64,000 bases of DNA from Lumnitzera littorea (Eukaryota; Streptophyta; Magnoliopsida; Myrtales; Combretaceae): assembly GCA_024138015.1 (NCBI GenBank), contig JAMXBB010000009.1, forward strand, positions 41,588,821 through 41,652,820, in the 5' to 3' direction. The notes beneath the pieces were generated by a model. That model was not told the DNA's origin. It ran no database searches and worked only from the letters and a program-made list of their open reading frames with translations. Shown here piece by piece: positions 21,573-33,851 of this stretch (position 1 is its first letter; each line of letters opens with the position of its first letter). Made by a program: the position numbers and the translations under genes.

Positions 21573-24480
21573 TAAGCAAATCTAATCTACATATATGGTA
21601 CCCTCAACAAAACAATACACACCAATTCGTTAATATGGCCTCAATGACTGTGACAAAATATTAAAGAGTCACCAATTCCATATATAATACTATAAAACAC
21701 ATCACACCGATTAGAGCACAATGCTTGGTTTTTATCCTATCAATCACATCAATCCCCCAAAATACTACCATACATTGATAAAAAAAAAAAAAAAAAAGCT
21801 AAAGAGGAAATGCCTAATAACTTACTCTCTATAACTGAATAACAACCATAAAGAGTCTGAAGGGGGAGGGGTAGGGTAAGGAAGAAGCAAGCACCTAAGT
21901 AAGAAAAAGCACAAGATAGGCTAAAGTATGCAAAACACCACCCAGTCGTAGTACATGTACATATAGCTGGATAAAAGCCCTCCCTCCATGATGTACGAAA
22001 CACCAATTGAACCTACATCGGACTACCTACTTACTCAAGTAGATTAATCCCAACAACCTTCTACTACATGCAATTAGAGCAACGTACTTCCAACCTACAC
22101 TAAACCACTCGCTTACCTAGCTACGCCACCTCAAGTGGAGCTTTAGCCTACAATGCTAGCAATAAGCAAGAGATATCTTACGAGAGCTTGCCCATTTAGT
22201 CACTAAGTGTCAAGGGAACAGCCAAACCCATAGCCTTGGAGGCCTAGTCACTAATGAGAGTCGGGAGGCAAATGTTGACAGTCAACCTTAGCAAAGGCCT
22301 CAGCTTGGGCCAACCTTTCATACCTATATGGCTAGCCTACTTAAAGCTTAGAATCATCCTCTATTGCTAAGCCCTATGGGATTTGAGCCAACCTCCTCAT
22401 GGCTTGATGATTAGGAAGATCTATTGATAGTCTACATTGGAATGGTTCTAGGAGAGCATGGCCTGTGCCCATGCTCCTTATACCCCTTTGCATAGTTGGT
22501 AACACCTATGTACCCCATGAAGGGATTGCCTTGAACCTGTTCATATGACGCCTACAATTCATTAAATGCGATATGATAAATAAGACTCTATGTCGTACAT
22601 AGCCTAAATTATATGGCACATGTATAACATTAAACGTGGAAAGATAGCTATAAGGCTTAAAACAATCATGCAATAAACAAGATGATGGGATCATACCAAC
22701 CTTGAGCCCCTAAACAACTTAGATTTGGACATCCTAGGTTGTAGACTATGAAGTGATTGAAGCTTTGGGTGTTGTCTATAAATGCATTTTAACTTCCTTC
22801 CCTCAAGGTAAGCACATGTCCAAAAACTCTTAAAACTCTATCTTTTGATATACCTAATTCCTTCAAATATTGACTTAAGTATCAAATTGACTATACTAAA
22901 TAACTTCTCAATGATTTCACTTACCCCTATTTGTCCTACATGTCTTATTAGGCCTATGCATTTCACATGCTCCCATTTGAAGCCCATCTACTTGCCTATT
23001 TAAACTTAAATACTTTACTAGTATGATCTAAGAATGATAATAAAGATATGAAAATATGATATCAAAGAGTAGCAATAACAAAAAAATTTATGAAGTTATA
23101 TATTAGTAGCTAAATCTTCCTATAGAATTACTCATTAGTAAAAGTTAAAAATTACTTAAGAGATTATATCAATTAGCATGTTAATAGCATATACTTACAA
23201 ATAATTATATGTACATGATAAAAGACTATTATTCATTTATATGCATCACAATTTTATTGTTATAGTTTTCAATGAAATTATGCATCATTTAGAAAGAATT
23301 ATCATCTTTTAAATTATAGAAGTAAAATATCATGAATGTAATAGTTGTGTCTTTTTGCATTTATTATGTAAAAGTTGTAACTATTCCAATTGTTATATTT
23401 GCATAAAAAGACAGGGTCTTAAATAAGAACTTATGAAATTGTATATATATAAAAGATTATCTAACCATTTACTTTATTGTATGGAATAAGGGAGAAGTTG
23501 AATTGCAATTTAATAAGAATGGAATAGAAATATAATGATTATTATATATTCATTACATTGTTTAGTTGGCATAAAATAACATTAGAAATAAAATTGGAAT
23601 AAAATAAAAATATCCATTACATTCCTTTTGTGGGAATGTAAAGTGATCTTTATAAGGATAGAGGCATTTATGGCAAAGAAGATAAATGGACCATTGAGTA
23701 GTAATTTCATAGATGAAGACATGAATGGTCATTCAATATTTTGCATAATAGCAATTCATATCAAATAGCTATTTGGTGTCTAAAGTTCAACTAAATATTT
23801 TAATAGCAACTTTATATGAACTAATAGGGCAATACAGTGGCTATTCCATCCAAATGAACATGTAGTATGTTGTTGTCAAAATTTAGGTTAGTGTTTGTGA
23901 TCTATAAAAAAGCAAATGTAAGGCTTTAAGGGTGCTAGGGCTAGTTTAGTGTAGTTACTTTGATGCTTAAGTTAAGTATGTGTTTAAAGTGTAAAGAAGT
24001 AAGTAGGTAAGTAAGTGAGTAGAATGCATGGAGAGTTCTTACAATGGTTGATCACTTGTATTTATAAACTCTTATCTAATGATTACATCAAAAGGTAGTT
24101 GAATTGCTAATAACACTGGCACCTCTTGAATTTAGTTATGTTCAATTCGTAGAAAGAAATGAATAGTTGAATAGCTATTGTCAGGATAATTATTGAACTA
24201 CTTACGCCTTTATCTTAACATTTGAACATTTAAACTCGATGGGTTAGGTTGTAGGGATTTGGCCTTAGAAAATGTTAGCCTAAAGAAATATAACGAGCTA
24301 TTGAATCTTTAGGAATAGTTTAATAGTAGAAATGCTAATCTATTGGTGCCAATCAATCAAAGGCCAATGTAAGGCTTAATTAAGAGTGTAGTCATTGTAC
24401 ATGATGTAACTCCTGATTTAGGACATGTCGGCATTGTGTTAGGCACCTAATTATAGGGATGAAAATCTAACATCAACATT
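21573..24480. other. AT-rich stretch, not assigned
   Basis: There is no frame over 85 codons and no domain that I recognise. It holds an A run at 21780-21797 and a GC-richer part near 22170-22500 that looks like transposon filler. AT-rich sequence at 23480-23860 has a GGAATG...CATTCC character reminiscent of small non-autonomous DNA transposons. I could not define termini for any of these. Confidence 0.4.
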
Positions 24481-25059
24481 TGCCCCTCGACTTCTATAAT
24501 CAATAACTCGAGTATGGGAATAATACTTGGGTAAAATTTTAGCATCAATCAAAGCAAGCAAGTGACAGAACTTGTGTTATGCTTAATGCAATACAATTAT
24601 CGAACTATTCCCAAACACTTTACCAAGTTCATTTCTATGCATTTGTCCCAAACTAACTTTATAGGAAATTGAAACTTCCAACTCAAAAGTTGTGATCCTT
24701 TACTTTTCTATTTCCTTGAAATAAGTATGACAGCCATCACTTTGGTAATCATTACCTTTGCATTTGGTAACTATCGGTAAGATGTTACTGTTGAATTACT
24801 GCACATTACATGTATCCACCATTGAGGCCATCGGGAAACAAATCGAGTGTCTATTCCTAAAAAACTGCTATTTTATGCCTCATAAAAGCTTGGATTGCTC
24901 ATTTCCTTCTTCATTAGTCACAAAAACTTTCTACATCCCTCTCAATCATTCGAAAACTTTCTACATCTCTCGCAAACTTTAGAAAAGCTCAAAACTTCTT
25001 CACAAACTTCTTTTACAGTTTTTTAGTTTTCTCATAATAAGGTATAGCTCACACCAAAA
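24481..25059 (+). mobile_element. Probable leader of retroelement N
   Basis: This stretch precedes the gag-like frame at 25060 and begins with a CATTTGCCCCTCGACTTC phrase. I associate that kind of phrase with leaders of large plant retroelements carrying this gag type, but from memory only. It also has a repeated AAACTTTCTACAT (24929 and 24953). No primer site or LTR edge was found. Confidence 0.35.
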
Positions 25060-26638
25060 TTGTTCATTCTCCCCTCTCCTCTAGTTGTACTAATGGTGTC
25101 AGCTTCAACCAACAATAGTAATGGTGGTTTGACTTCAAGTTGTGGCAAAGCCATTGATAAGTATGATAAACTAGCTTATATTGAAGCTTTTCTACAAGAT
25201 GTATATCCTAATGATGGTGAGGATAATAAACCTCTAGTTTGTCTTTAATAACATAGTATATAACATCAAGGCTTCCAATGGAATTTAAAGTTATGCCAAT
25301 AACGAAAGTTTGGAAAATATACATATTTTCTTACAAAGCTTCATAAAGATTGGAAGTTTAAGAAACCAAGAAGAGATGAAAGAGTTAGTTTCGAATTGAG
25401 GATGAGTTCTATGTTTATCTTAAGTATTTTGAATTTAGTTTGTGTTTTCCTTTATAGGACTTTTAGAAGGTTTTTTTTCAATTATTTTTGTGTTTTGCTA
25501 AGCATGTTCTCACCGAACACATGTAGAACTTTAGCAACTTTTGAGATGATTTGTGGAGTGGTGGAGGTTAGGGCTATCATGCAACTATTTAGGTATTTTT
25601 TTACAATCAAATGTCAAAGTGATGGGTGGTTTTATGTTACTAGATATCAGAGAAAATTTATAGATGGGTAATTGTCTAAAATCCATTATTGGCACAATAA
25701 GTATATTTTAATAAGGTTAAAGACTAGTTTAGATTTTTGGAATAAATGGATAGAGTACATCCAAGTAGGTGATATCAAACTTCTTCCCAATGATGAGCTG
25801 GCTGCTAAAAAAATTAAGGAAAGGAGGCATAAGTGGTTCTATTGGGATGTCAAGGTGATTATCCATCGGTATGAAAGGGGTGAACCAATCTTGTTAGAGA
25901 TGAAGATGAAGTTATTACTTGATCTCCTCGCTGTGTCGAGCCAAGTTAGTTGAATCAAGGTCGGTCTAATGTTTGACGAAGGGATTCTATTTTCTAAGCT
26001 TTGCTCAACATGGTCTTGTAAGTATATTTCACTTTGTACTTTATTTCTAATCTCCTTTTTGCTACAAATATGGGTACTGGAGAAGTTGACCCAAAGAAGC
26101 TTTAAGGCCAAGCAAAGGCCAATAAGGCATAAGCTAGCCCTTACAAAGAAGACCACTTAGCTGACCCTTAGGTAAACCACTTAAGCTTCGCAAGTTGTGG
26201 CCCCAAGGTCAAATTCTCCAATGGAGGCTTCTACTTTGCCCATCGTCTTCTCACCAAAGGGTCAAAAAAGAGGTGTAGGCAAAGGTATCAAAGGACCACC
26301 TATTGCCAAAAAGTCTAAAAACTATGGTTCTTTAAGTGTAGCTCCTGACATTGATGACAATTCTACTCCTTTACTTGTGTCTACTGCTGTTTAGAAGGAG
26401 ACAGCTTTTGGAATTCCCTCTATAGATTTTGTTTCACAATAAGAAGGTGTTTATGATTTTATCCCCTTATGGGATAGACGGATTCTTACCTCCAACTCTA
26501 GTCTTGGGGATAGACATAAGTCTTTGGCTTAGATGAAGGGCATTATCATTCCTTAAGATTAGAGAATCTTATTTAGGGATTTCAAGAGGTAAGGAGCAAC
26601 ATAAAGAAGATGACTGATGCCAAACTTTATGACGTAAG
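25060..26638 (+). pseudogene. Retroelement gag-like protein N, first part
   Basis: The translated pieces read LFRYFFTIKCQSDGWFYVTR near 25585-25645, then a KFIDG segment and KIHYWHNKYILIRL at 25675-25720. This is the pattern of the domain annotated in plants as putative gypsy-type transposon (Pfam Transposase_28), found in gag-like ORFs of large, often non-autonomous LTR elements. A possible start is the ATG at 25093. A lysine-rich segment (KGQKRGVGKGIKG) lies near 26260-26295. Stops and frameshifts interrupt the frame. It breaks at 26638, where solo LTR S1 inserted, and continues at 30398. The family assignment is from memory of the domain pattern. Confidence 0.6.
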
Positions 26639-29600
26639 TGTAGCGACCTTAATAGGGGCCTAGTAGTATTGCCTAAAATTTTCATATCACGTGTGCACCC
26701 ATGATAAGAAAATCACCTTGCAAGTCAGAGATTGCAAGACTCTAAATAGTTGTTTGCTAGAGTCTTCAATTTTAATTTATTGACTTATTATATAATATAT
26801 ATAATTATGGATATCCAATTTTTCCACAATTCCTCAGAACCGCAGAGAATCGGTATCCCCTACCAAAATAATGAAATAGGATAGGCAATTTTAGAAAATT
26901 CTAAACTTACTAAAGATAGTAAACTTAAATGAGACATTAGTCGTTTTTCGGAGCATTCCGAATTAACTACACAAGCTTTTCATCATACTGATTCAATGGT
27001 AGCACTCTGCACTCGATTCCTACCCCCTTTCCCAACTATCGATCAACCTGCAAGGAAAAGAACTGTTGGGGTGTAAGCTTACGCTTAGTGAGATAATTAC
27101 CCTCGTCAATACCACATAGCAGAAATTTATTATATGCACAATTATATGAATGCATGAACAATCAGTATGCCAAAAATGCATGCAGTGACCTAGGAACTGC
27201 ATACGACTCAGAATTACGTCCCCTGAAGTCGGGGTTTGGAGATAATTAACCGACCCAAACCAAAATCCGGGTTCTAGACCTTGGGTTTTAATTCATTAGC
27301 ACTACTGTGCTTAAGTCAAAACAAAACTATGTATATATATACATATATATATATACTTTCATTACCGAATAATAAATCATATTTCCAAAATCCTAAGTCT
27401 AGCGGTGTGGTGGCCTCCGCAATCCACAATCACACGCCCTAAGCAGAAGCTACAAGACTCGGCCCCTCGCCGACGGTTGGCGTCTCCCGACGCCTAGTAA
27501 GCCCATCAGCTTAGGTCAGAGACGCAATATATATATAATGGCATAGCTAGTGCCCAATCCTACAGGAAACTCGTATTCCTGTTAGTCCCCTCCCATCTTC
27601 TGTGTGAAGCGGCAGTCAGTGTTATCCGTATGCAATATGGGGAATGCATGATTCATTTTGAGTTCTTAATCGTACAAGTGATTAACTTGATTTTTAGAGT
27701 GACCAAACAATTTCATTCCATACAATTCACATATATATATGCATTACAAACAATTCCCATTATTATATATAATTAAAAAAAATCATCGCATTCATCCATA
27801 AATTCAAACACATGCATCTCCCATATCCCACAAGCATCCAAATTTATATATATAGTTTAGGTGCATCTATTCTACAAGCACAATCAAGTAAAGAGTCATT
27901 GGGAATTTACTCACTCTGCCATGTGGGTCAGTCAAAATAATCCGGAGGCAAGTCCTCTCTGTAAACAGTGTCCCCTGGTCATTGAAATAATTTTTATAAG
28001 GAATTGAAACAAACTTAAGAAACTATGTAAGTTTTCCTTAAGTTATATTCTTAACTAATTTTCGTAATTTTTTCCCGGTTTTTACCTAAAGTTCAATCGC
28101 GTATAACTTTTTCGTTTCAAATCCGATTTTTATGATCTTATAGTCAATCTTCATCGTTTTCGAGTGTACTTTAACGTCGTATGTTTAGATTTTCGAAATG
28201 AGGTATACAATTCTGTCCATGGGTCAGAACAGTAGCGTTCCTCATGTGTTGGAATGTTTTTGGGCCTTGTTTGGTAAATGGGCTTTTTGATAACTTGAGA
28301 AATTCCTTAGGCTTGGTCTTTAGATTTTATCCTAAGCTTAAAATACTCCTTGAGATCAGATTTACAACTTTGATTTATATTCTTAAGGCTAACAACTACT
28401 TCTTGGGCCTTTTAGTGGGCTTAAGTTATCAAATGGGCTTGTTTTTGGTTCAAACTAAAGTTAATGATTTTGGTGGGCTTATAGAGCCTTAGGTGAATTT
28501 CTTATGGGCTTCAAAACAACTTCTCTTGGTACTTTAAGTTGCTGGTCAGATTTTTATTGAAGGCCCATCTTAGAGTTCTAAGCTTGTTTTGAGAGTTTTA
28601 GGCCCGATTTTGAGTTTTAGGCTTTGTATGCTAATCATACTTGCTTTGGTTAATCTTTTCACTTTATTCTTTTACTTTTATCATATTTTTAGGCCTCATT
28701 TACCCACGTTCCAGATCTGTTCATGTTGGTCCTAAGGGGTCCTTACTTGGTTTTTCAACTTGTTCCATCATTTCCTTAAGTTTAGGTGATAGATTATGCA
28801 CTTAACTACTTGTGTATAAATCTTAACTTAAGTTTCCTTCCATCAAATGATCCTTTAACTCATGCTCCACATAAAGAAATAAAAGATCTTATACTTCATA
28901 AAACCTCCATATCATAGCTCATGTCATACAAAGTTGATTTCTTCATAAAACTTCATGTGATGGATTTTTCCTTAACTTAAGTCTAGATTTGAGCATGTTT
29001 AACTTAATGGAAACAAAATCAACATTCAAATGATCATGGAACCTTCACGTCCAGCATGCTTACCCTTCATTAAAGTTCTCATTTCAAGATTTCCTTAGCT
29101 TAAAATCTTCCATTCGAAGCATTAAACAAATGTCCATACAAAACACCAACTTTACATGCTCATATTTCAACATCATGTAATGGTTTTAGGGTTTGTTTCT
29201 TAAAACGAATTTTTGTGCTATAACAACTCAAACCTTACTCATATCTTCAAGAAATCCAAGTCTTCTAACATAAATATTAATCCACACATCACAAGAATCA
29301 CTTACTCGTCCTTAACGCAAAGTTTAGTGGTTGTGCACTAAGGTTCCTCTTAAGCCTTTAACTTTGCTTCCTCCTTTTTGCTTACCTTTTGAAACCCGAA
29401 TCCTTTGGTCTTTTGGAAAGGGGTTTATGGAAGATTATAATGGTCTTAAAAGGTTTTAGATGATGAAAGAAAATGACACAAGAATAAGAAGAGAAATTGC
29501 CGTGAGTATGGAAGCAAAAATGGTGGCAGCAATGTTGGGAATTTGTAGAGTTTGATTTGTGTTTAAAGTGAGAGAAAAGGAAGTGAAAATGGGAGTGAAA

Positions 29601-30397
29601 GAGGGAGAGAGTGGCAGATTTTGAATGACAAAAGAAGTGTGTGCAAGAAGCTTTAATTGATTGTCTTGTAGTTTAGACAAAAGTCAACAATTGCAACTAT
29701 TGATGATGTAAGCATTAAGGGGTGAATAGTGATGTGTAAGAGGAAGTGATTGATGGTTGAATGACAAGGGCATGGCCTCCCTTTCTTCCTTGTTTAGATA
29801 TGCCATTTAAAGTCTTTTTAGGCCATGGAGTGGTCTTGTCACCTTTATTAAAGTTAAGCTCATGATTTCTTGTGAAAATTTGTCCATATGTAGTATAAGT
29901 GAAGAGGTGATAAGGAAATTGTCTTATCATTAGATTTTGATAAGTTATCAATTGATAAATGATTCGAACTCTCAATTGATAAGTTATCTAAGGTGATTAG
30001 TTGGTCTACTTATTTATATGTAAGGCTTATGCATGACGATAAGGGCATAGCCTTATAGAAAATTGTTTTAGGATTTTTATCTTACATTGTTTTGTGATTT
30101 ATGATTTGATTTTTGTAGAATTGTGAAATTTTCTAAAGTTGAATGGAATTATTCAAATTAAATTATCGATTAATTATTTAGGGTTAAAATTCCTTAATGG
30201 TTTTAAGGTTTAGGGTTTTAAGTAGCTTTAGAGCTCGCAGTTCTTCAAGCTCGGGTTTTATCGACAATTGGCTTTTCAATTTTAAAAATTTAATTCGTTT
30301 CTAAATATAAACTTAAGTTTTTAGTTTAGTTGATCTTTAGGAACGTTCGAAAGGTACTCTTAATCAAGTCTTAGGCCCATTAAAAGTAGGGTTTACA
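26639..30397 (+). mobile_element. Solo LTR S1, 3759 bp, with perfect target duplication
   Basis: It starts TGTAGCGACC and ends GGGTTTACA. The 5-bp target duplication GTAAG is present on both sides (26634-26638 and 30398-30402), which proves the boundaries. Inside there is no gag or pol homology, primer site or polypurine tract. It has a TATATA-rich stretch at 27329-27356 and a TCTAGCGGTGTGGTGGC block near 27399 that recurs in S2 near 40268. Together with S2 (3770 bp) it defines a family with LTRs of about 3.8 kb, which suggests a large Ty3/gypsy element. The lineage is not determined. It interrupts the gag-like frame of N. Confidence 0.85.
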
Positions 30398-30931
30398 GTA
30401 AGTCTTTACTTTCTATCAAGTTGATTATATGTGTCAAAATTTTTGCACTGTTGCAAACTTATCTTTGCTACTATAGATAAATAAACATATTATGACCACT
30501 TTAGATGAAGTTGAGTCTAAGATGTAGAAGGTAATTGCTACTCTTCTTAGTACAAGTGTGTTTGGCTTATTGTAATTCTCAAATCCACTAGTATTTGTAG
30601 AGGATCAAGGAGGCTTATAATTCATCCAAAGCTCAGACCATAGCTATTGAGAAGGCTAGGATCAAGGTTGAAATGGATGTAGAGAGGGTTTAATACCTCT
30701 TGGCCTCTAAATGAAATGTCCATAAGGAAGTACGTTGAGGAGCTTCCAATAATGATAGGTCAAAATGATGAGCTTGACATGAAGGTGAAGGACGTTAAGT
30801 GTCAATTACAGGAGCAAGAGGAAAAGTGTTGATCCTTGTGTGAATCTTGCACTTCCTTAAGTGGGAAGGAGCAAGCGTTGAAGTAAGAGATTCAACAACT
30901 CAAGGATAGCTCCAATCATTAACAAGCTCGA
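30398..30931 (+). pseudogene. Retroelement gag-like protein N, coiled-coil part
   Basis: This part continues N after the S1 insertion. One frame reads EELPIMIGQNDELDMKVKDV and then KCQLQEQEEK at about 30735-30825, followed by SGKEQALK and EIQQLKDSS. The heptad-like spacing of I, L and V with charged residues indicates a coiled coil, as is usual C-terminal to this gag-like domain. Stops and a frameshift are present. It ends abruptly at 30931, where LTR C of element M begins. Confidence 0.6.
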
Positions 30932-32299
30932 TGATTAGGCATATACCACTCTAATAGGCAAGTGCACCTAGTTAAATTATAGTATTAATAAAATGAATTT
31001 TTGAGTTTGAGTTTCGATCTCATGAGGAACCTTGTATGAAGTATATCTAATTATTTTTAGTAGTGATATCCTAAAATTCTTCAATTACCTAACTTTAATC
31101 AATAAGAGATTTAATAGAATAAATTATTTGGCCAAAAAAGAAAAAGATTAAATTAAAAATAGAAAGTTTGGTTGCAATAAAATAAAAGATAAAATTAGAA
31201 AATAGAAGTAAAGAAATGAAATTAGAACAATTTACTAACAATAGAATAACTAAATAACTTAATTTAATTAATAAAGGAATAACATTTCCTTGGTAAATCT
31301 TTATTGTTGTTTACTACCTAATCCTAAGTGATTTATAGTCTCAATTGCGATATTGGACTGTAGTGATTCCTATTATGAACTAATTAGACTCAAGTCTCTC
31401 ATTAATTCCTAACACTAAAATCCTCTTTGCCTAAATCACTTTTGAATAAAGTGTCACAAGATAGCATAACACTCTTGAATCCCACTATTAGGTTGTCTTA
31501 ATTTGGAAAAACCAACTATTAAGTATTTTAGCTAGCTAGTTTTGTCTAATTGTGTCAGTCAATTACACTGCATGCTTTTGCAAACTCTACAGTAAACTCT
31601 AGCAATAACTCAATGATCGGTATATTAAATTAAAGTAAACACTATGAACAATACAATTATATCATAATATGCAAAATCATAGACTGAACTTCATTAATAA
31701 AAAATTAAAAACCACCCTTAAAACATAAGATTCAACAACAATTTACTAAGTACTTAAAATAAAAACATTACAATAAAGATAAAAGAGAAGAAGAGACAAG
31801 CCCCCTTAGCAATTTTATATCTTAACAACTTATACTCCAGAGGCTCTCTCTATAACCTTAAGTCTAAGCATTTATTTATAAGAAGTAAACTTAAGATTAT
31901 AAAGTAAACCTAATAAAATTAGAAGATTTGGAAATCCTTGCAATTCTATGACTAAAGTATACGGCTGTGAAGCTTGGTTGTATACTTGCATGTTGTTTGT
32001 GATCTTCAATTTTCAATGGAAATTCATGACGAGAGGATCATAGGTGTGGTCCTTAGTCATGATCTCTATTAGACTTCATTCCTTGATCGAAACTCTTCCA
32101 CTTCACTCCTTAATCCATGTTTTCACTTTAATTAACCTTGAAACTTCACAAAATCCTTCCAAATTTCATAAAATGTTCTTAGAGTCCCTAAAAACAATAA
32201 TTAAGCAAATTAAGCTCAAAATAACATAAAATTAATAGGGATAAAGACTAAATTAGCGCAAATTCATCATAGAAAATATATGCTAAATTTATATCGTCA
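30932..32299 (-). mobile_element. Athila-type element M, 3' LTR (C)
   Basis: This LTR is 1368 bp. On the plus strand it starts TGATTAGGCATATACC and ends ATATCGTCA. It matches LTR D (45279-46359) over its length: AATAGGCAAGTGCA near the start, CGATCTCATGAGGAACCTT near 31016 and 45361, and TCTTCAATTTTCAATGG near 32003 and 46314. On the plus strand, the sequence right of it reads TACCCCTACATTTAAG, a polypurine tract on the minus strand. The left side is element N, with no primer site. It is therefore the 3' LTR of a minus-strand element that inserted into N. Confidence 0.82.
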
Positions 32300-33851
32300 A
32301 ATACCCCTACATTTAAGTCTTTGCTTGTCCTTAAGTAAAACAGTGAAAAGCAAAGGGAAAATATTTTAAGGACAAGATGATTAACTACAATCTTAGGGAA
32401 GTGCACCCTCAAATTTGAACTGCTTAGCAAAAATTTTTTCCGGATCACCTTTATTCCTTAACTCACAATGCTCTTAGAACACTTGAATAATAACATATTA
32501 AGAACTACTAAATTTTAGCAATTAATCTAAATGATTTAGAGTTAGCCACAACGCTTAAGTAGAAATTAAACTAGAAATCAAAACACATAGAAATTAATCA
32601 AGAAAATGTATAAAGATTTCCTTACTCTAATTCAAGAGGAGAAAAATCTTCCTTAATTATTTTTATGTTCAAAATTAAATTGGATACATATTACATCAAC
32701 TCATCATCTGATTATCTCTCTACTTCTTTCAATTTCCATAAGGAGGTTTGTTAATTCAAATTGATTTTCTTATTAAAGCTTTTATTATCATTTGAAAAGT
32801 ACCCCGCTCTTCTAATGAATTAAGGCCAATCCTTACTAATATAGCCCTTTTGATTACTTTAACAGTTATTAATGAGAAAGCACCTTTCTCTTTTAAGGGA
32901 TCGAGATTGATCCTTAACAATTATGATTAATTTTATTTTTCTAATTAGCAATTTATTTTATTACTTCAATTCAATTATTCAATGTGTGCCTCCAATTACT
33001 TTGATTTTTCAAGGGTCTTTTAAAGGAAAAATGTCCTCTAGTCATCTAATCTTAAATTTTTTAAAAATAAAGATAAATAACTATCCTCTAGAATTGAGCT
33101 TTAAAAAGCAATATAATTGATGCTTAACCCATTCATATCTATCCTAATTCTAAGTCTATGTCTAAGCTTAAATGACTGGAAACTCTAAATCCTAAAGATT
33201 TAATCACTCAAATTTAGTAAAGTAGTCTAAATTCATAAAGGATTAGGCAAATTCAAAAAAAAAGAAAAAAGAAAAATTATGCTTGCTCATGTATATAGGG
33301 GGTTGCAAATTTCTAAGATTTTTGTAAAATTTGAAAAAATTGCCAATAGCTTTAGTAAGTATTAACATATATAATCTATCATTCCCCTACACTTAAGTTG
33401 TACATAGTCCTCAGTGTACATAGTCATGCAAATTAAGATCCTAGTATAAGACAATAAAAGTAACAATAAAAACAAGAGAGGAAAGAGAACAAGGACTTCC
33501 TTGGTTTTAGCATTAATCCTTGTAGCAAAAATATAAGTCCAAAGTTTAATTTCCATCAAACCATTAAGCACTTGGTTTTCTTTTTCATTGAAACAAACTA
33601 ACTAAAGAAAATGTTAAATTAAGAAAAACAACAAAAGCTACCGTACTAATTTAAGCATCTAAGGAGTAGTGTCTTATAAACTTACAGATCAAGAAAAGAT
33701 AAAATAGTCAAAACGTAATAAAAAGGTTAGTTAATAATACAATCATTTAAAGTAGAAAATAGAATGAACTAAGTCTTTAAAAAAATGAAAAAGGAGAAAT
33801 CACTCTTTATCCTCTTCTTCCTCCTCTACTTCTTTTATTTCATCTCCAATT
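32300..33851 (-). pseudogene. Element M 3' internal region with acidic ORF end
   Basis: A polypurine tract adjoins the LTR (minus-strand TTAAATGTAGGGG, about 32304-32316). A second tract-like site (TTAAGTGTAGGGG) lies near 33385-33397 with a GAGGACTATGTAC phrase before it. The same phrase is found in element G near 61935 as GAAGGACAATGTATGG. Upstream on the minus strand, near 33800-33851, the frame ends with an acid-rich tail (KEVEEEEEDKE then stop). That frame continues beyond insertion K at 36757. The rest is AT-rich and non-coding, as usual between the last ORF and the 3' LTR in Athila-like elements. Confidence 0.65.

Noticed and set aside
25839..26156. Minus-strand frame of 105 codons
   Set aside because: It lies antisense to the gag-like frame of element N and has no recognisable domain.
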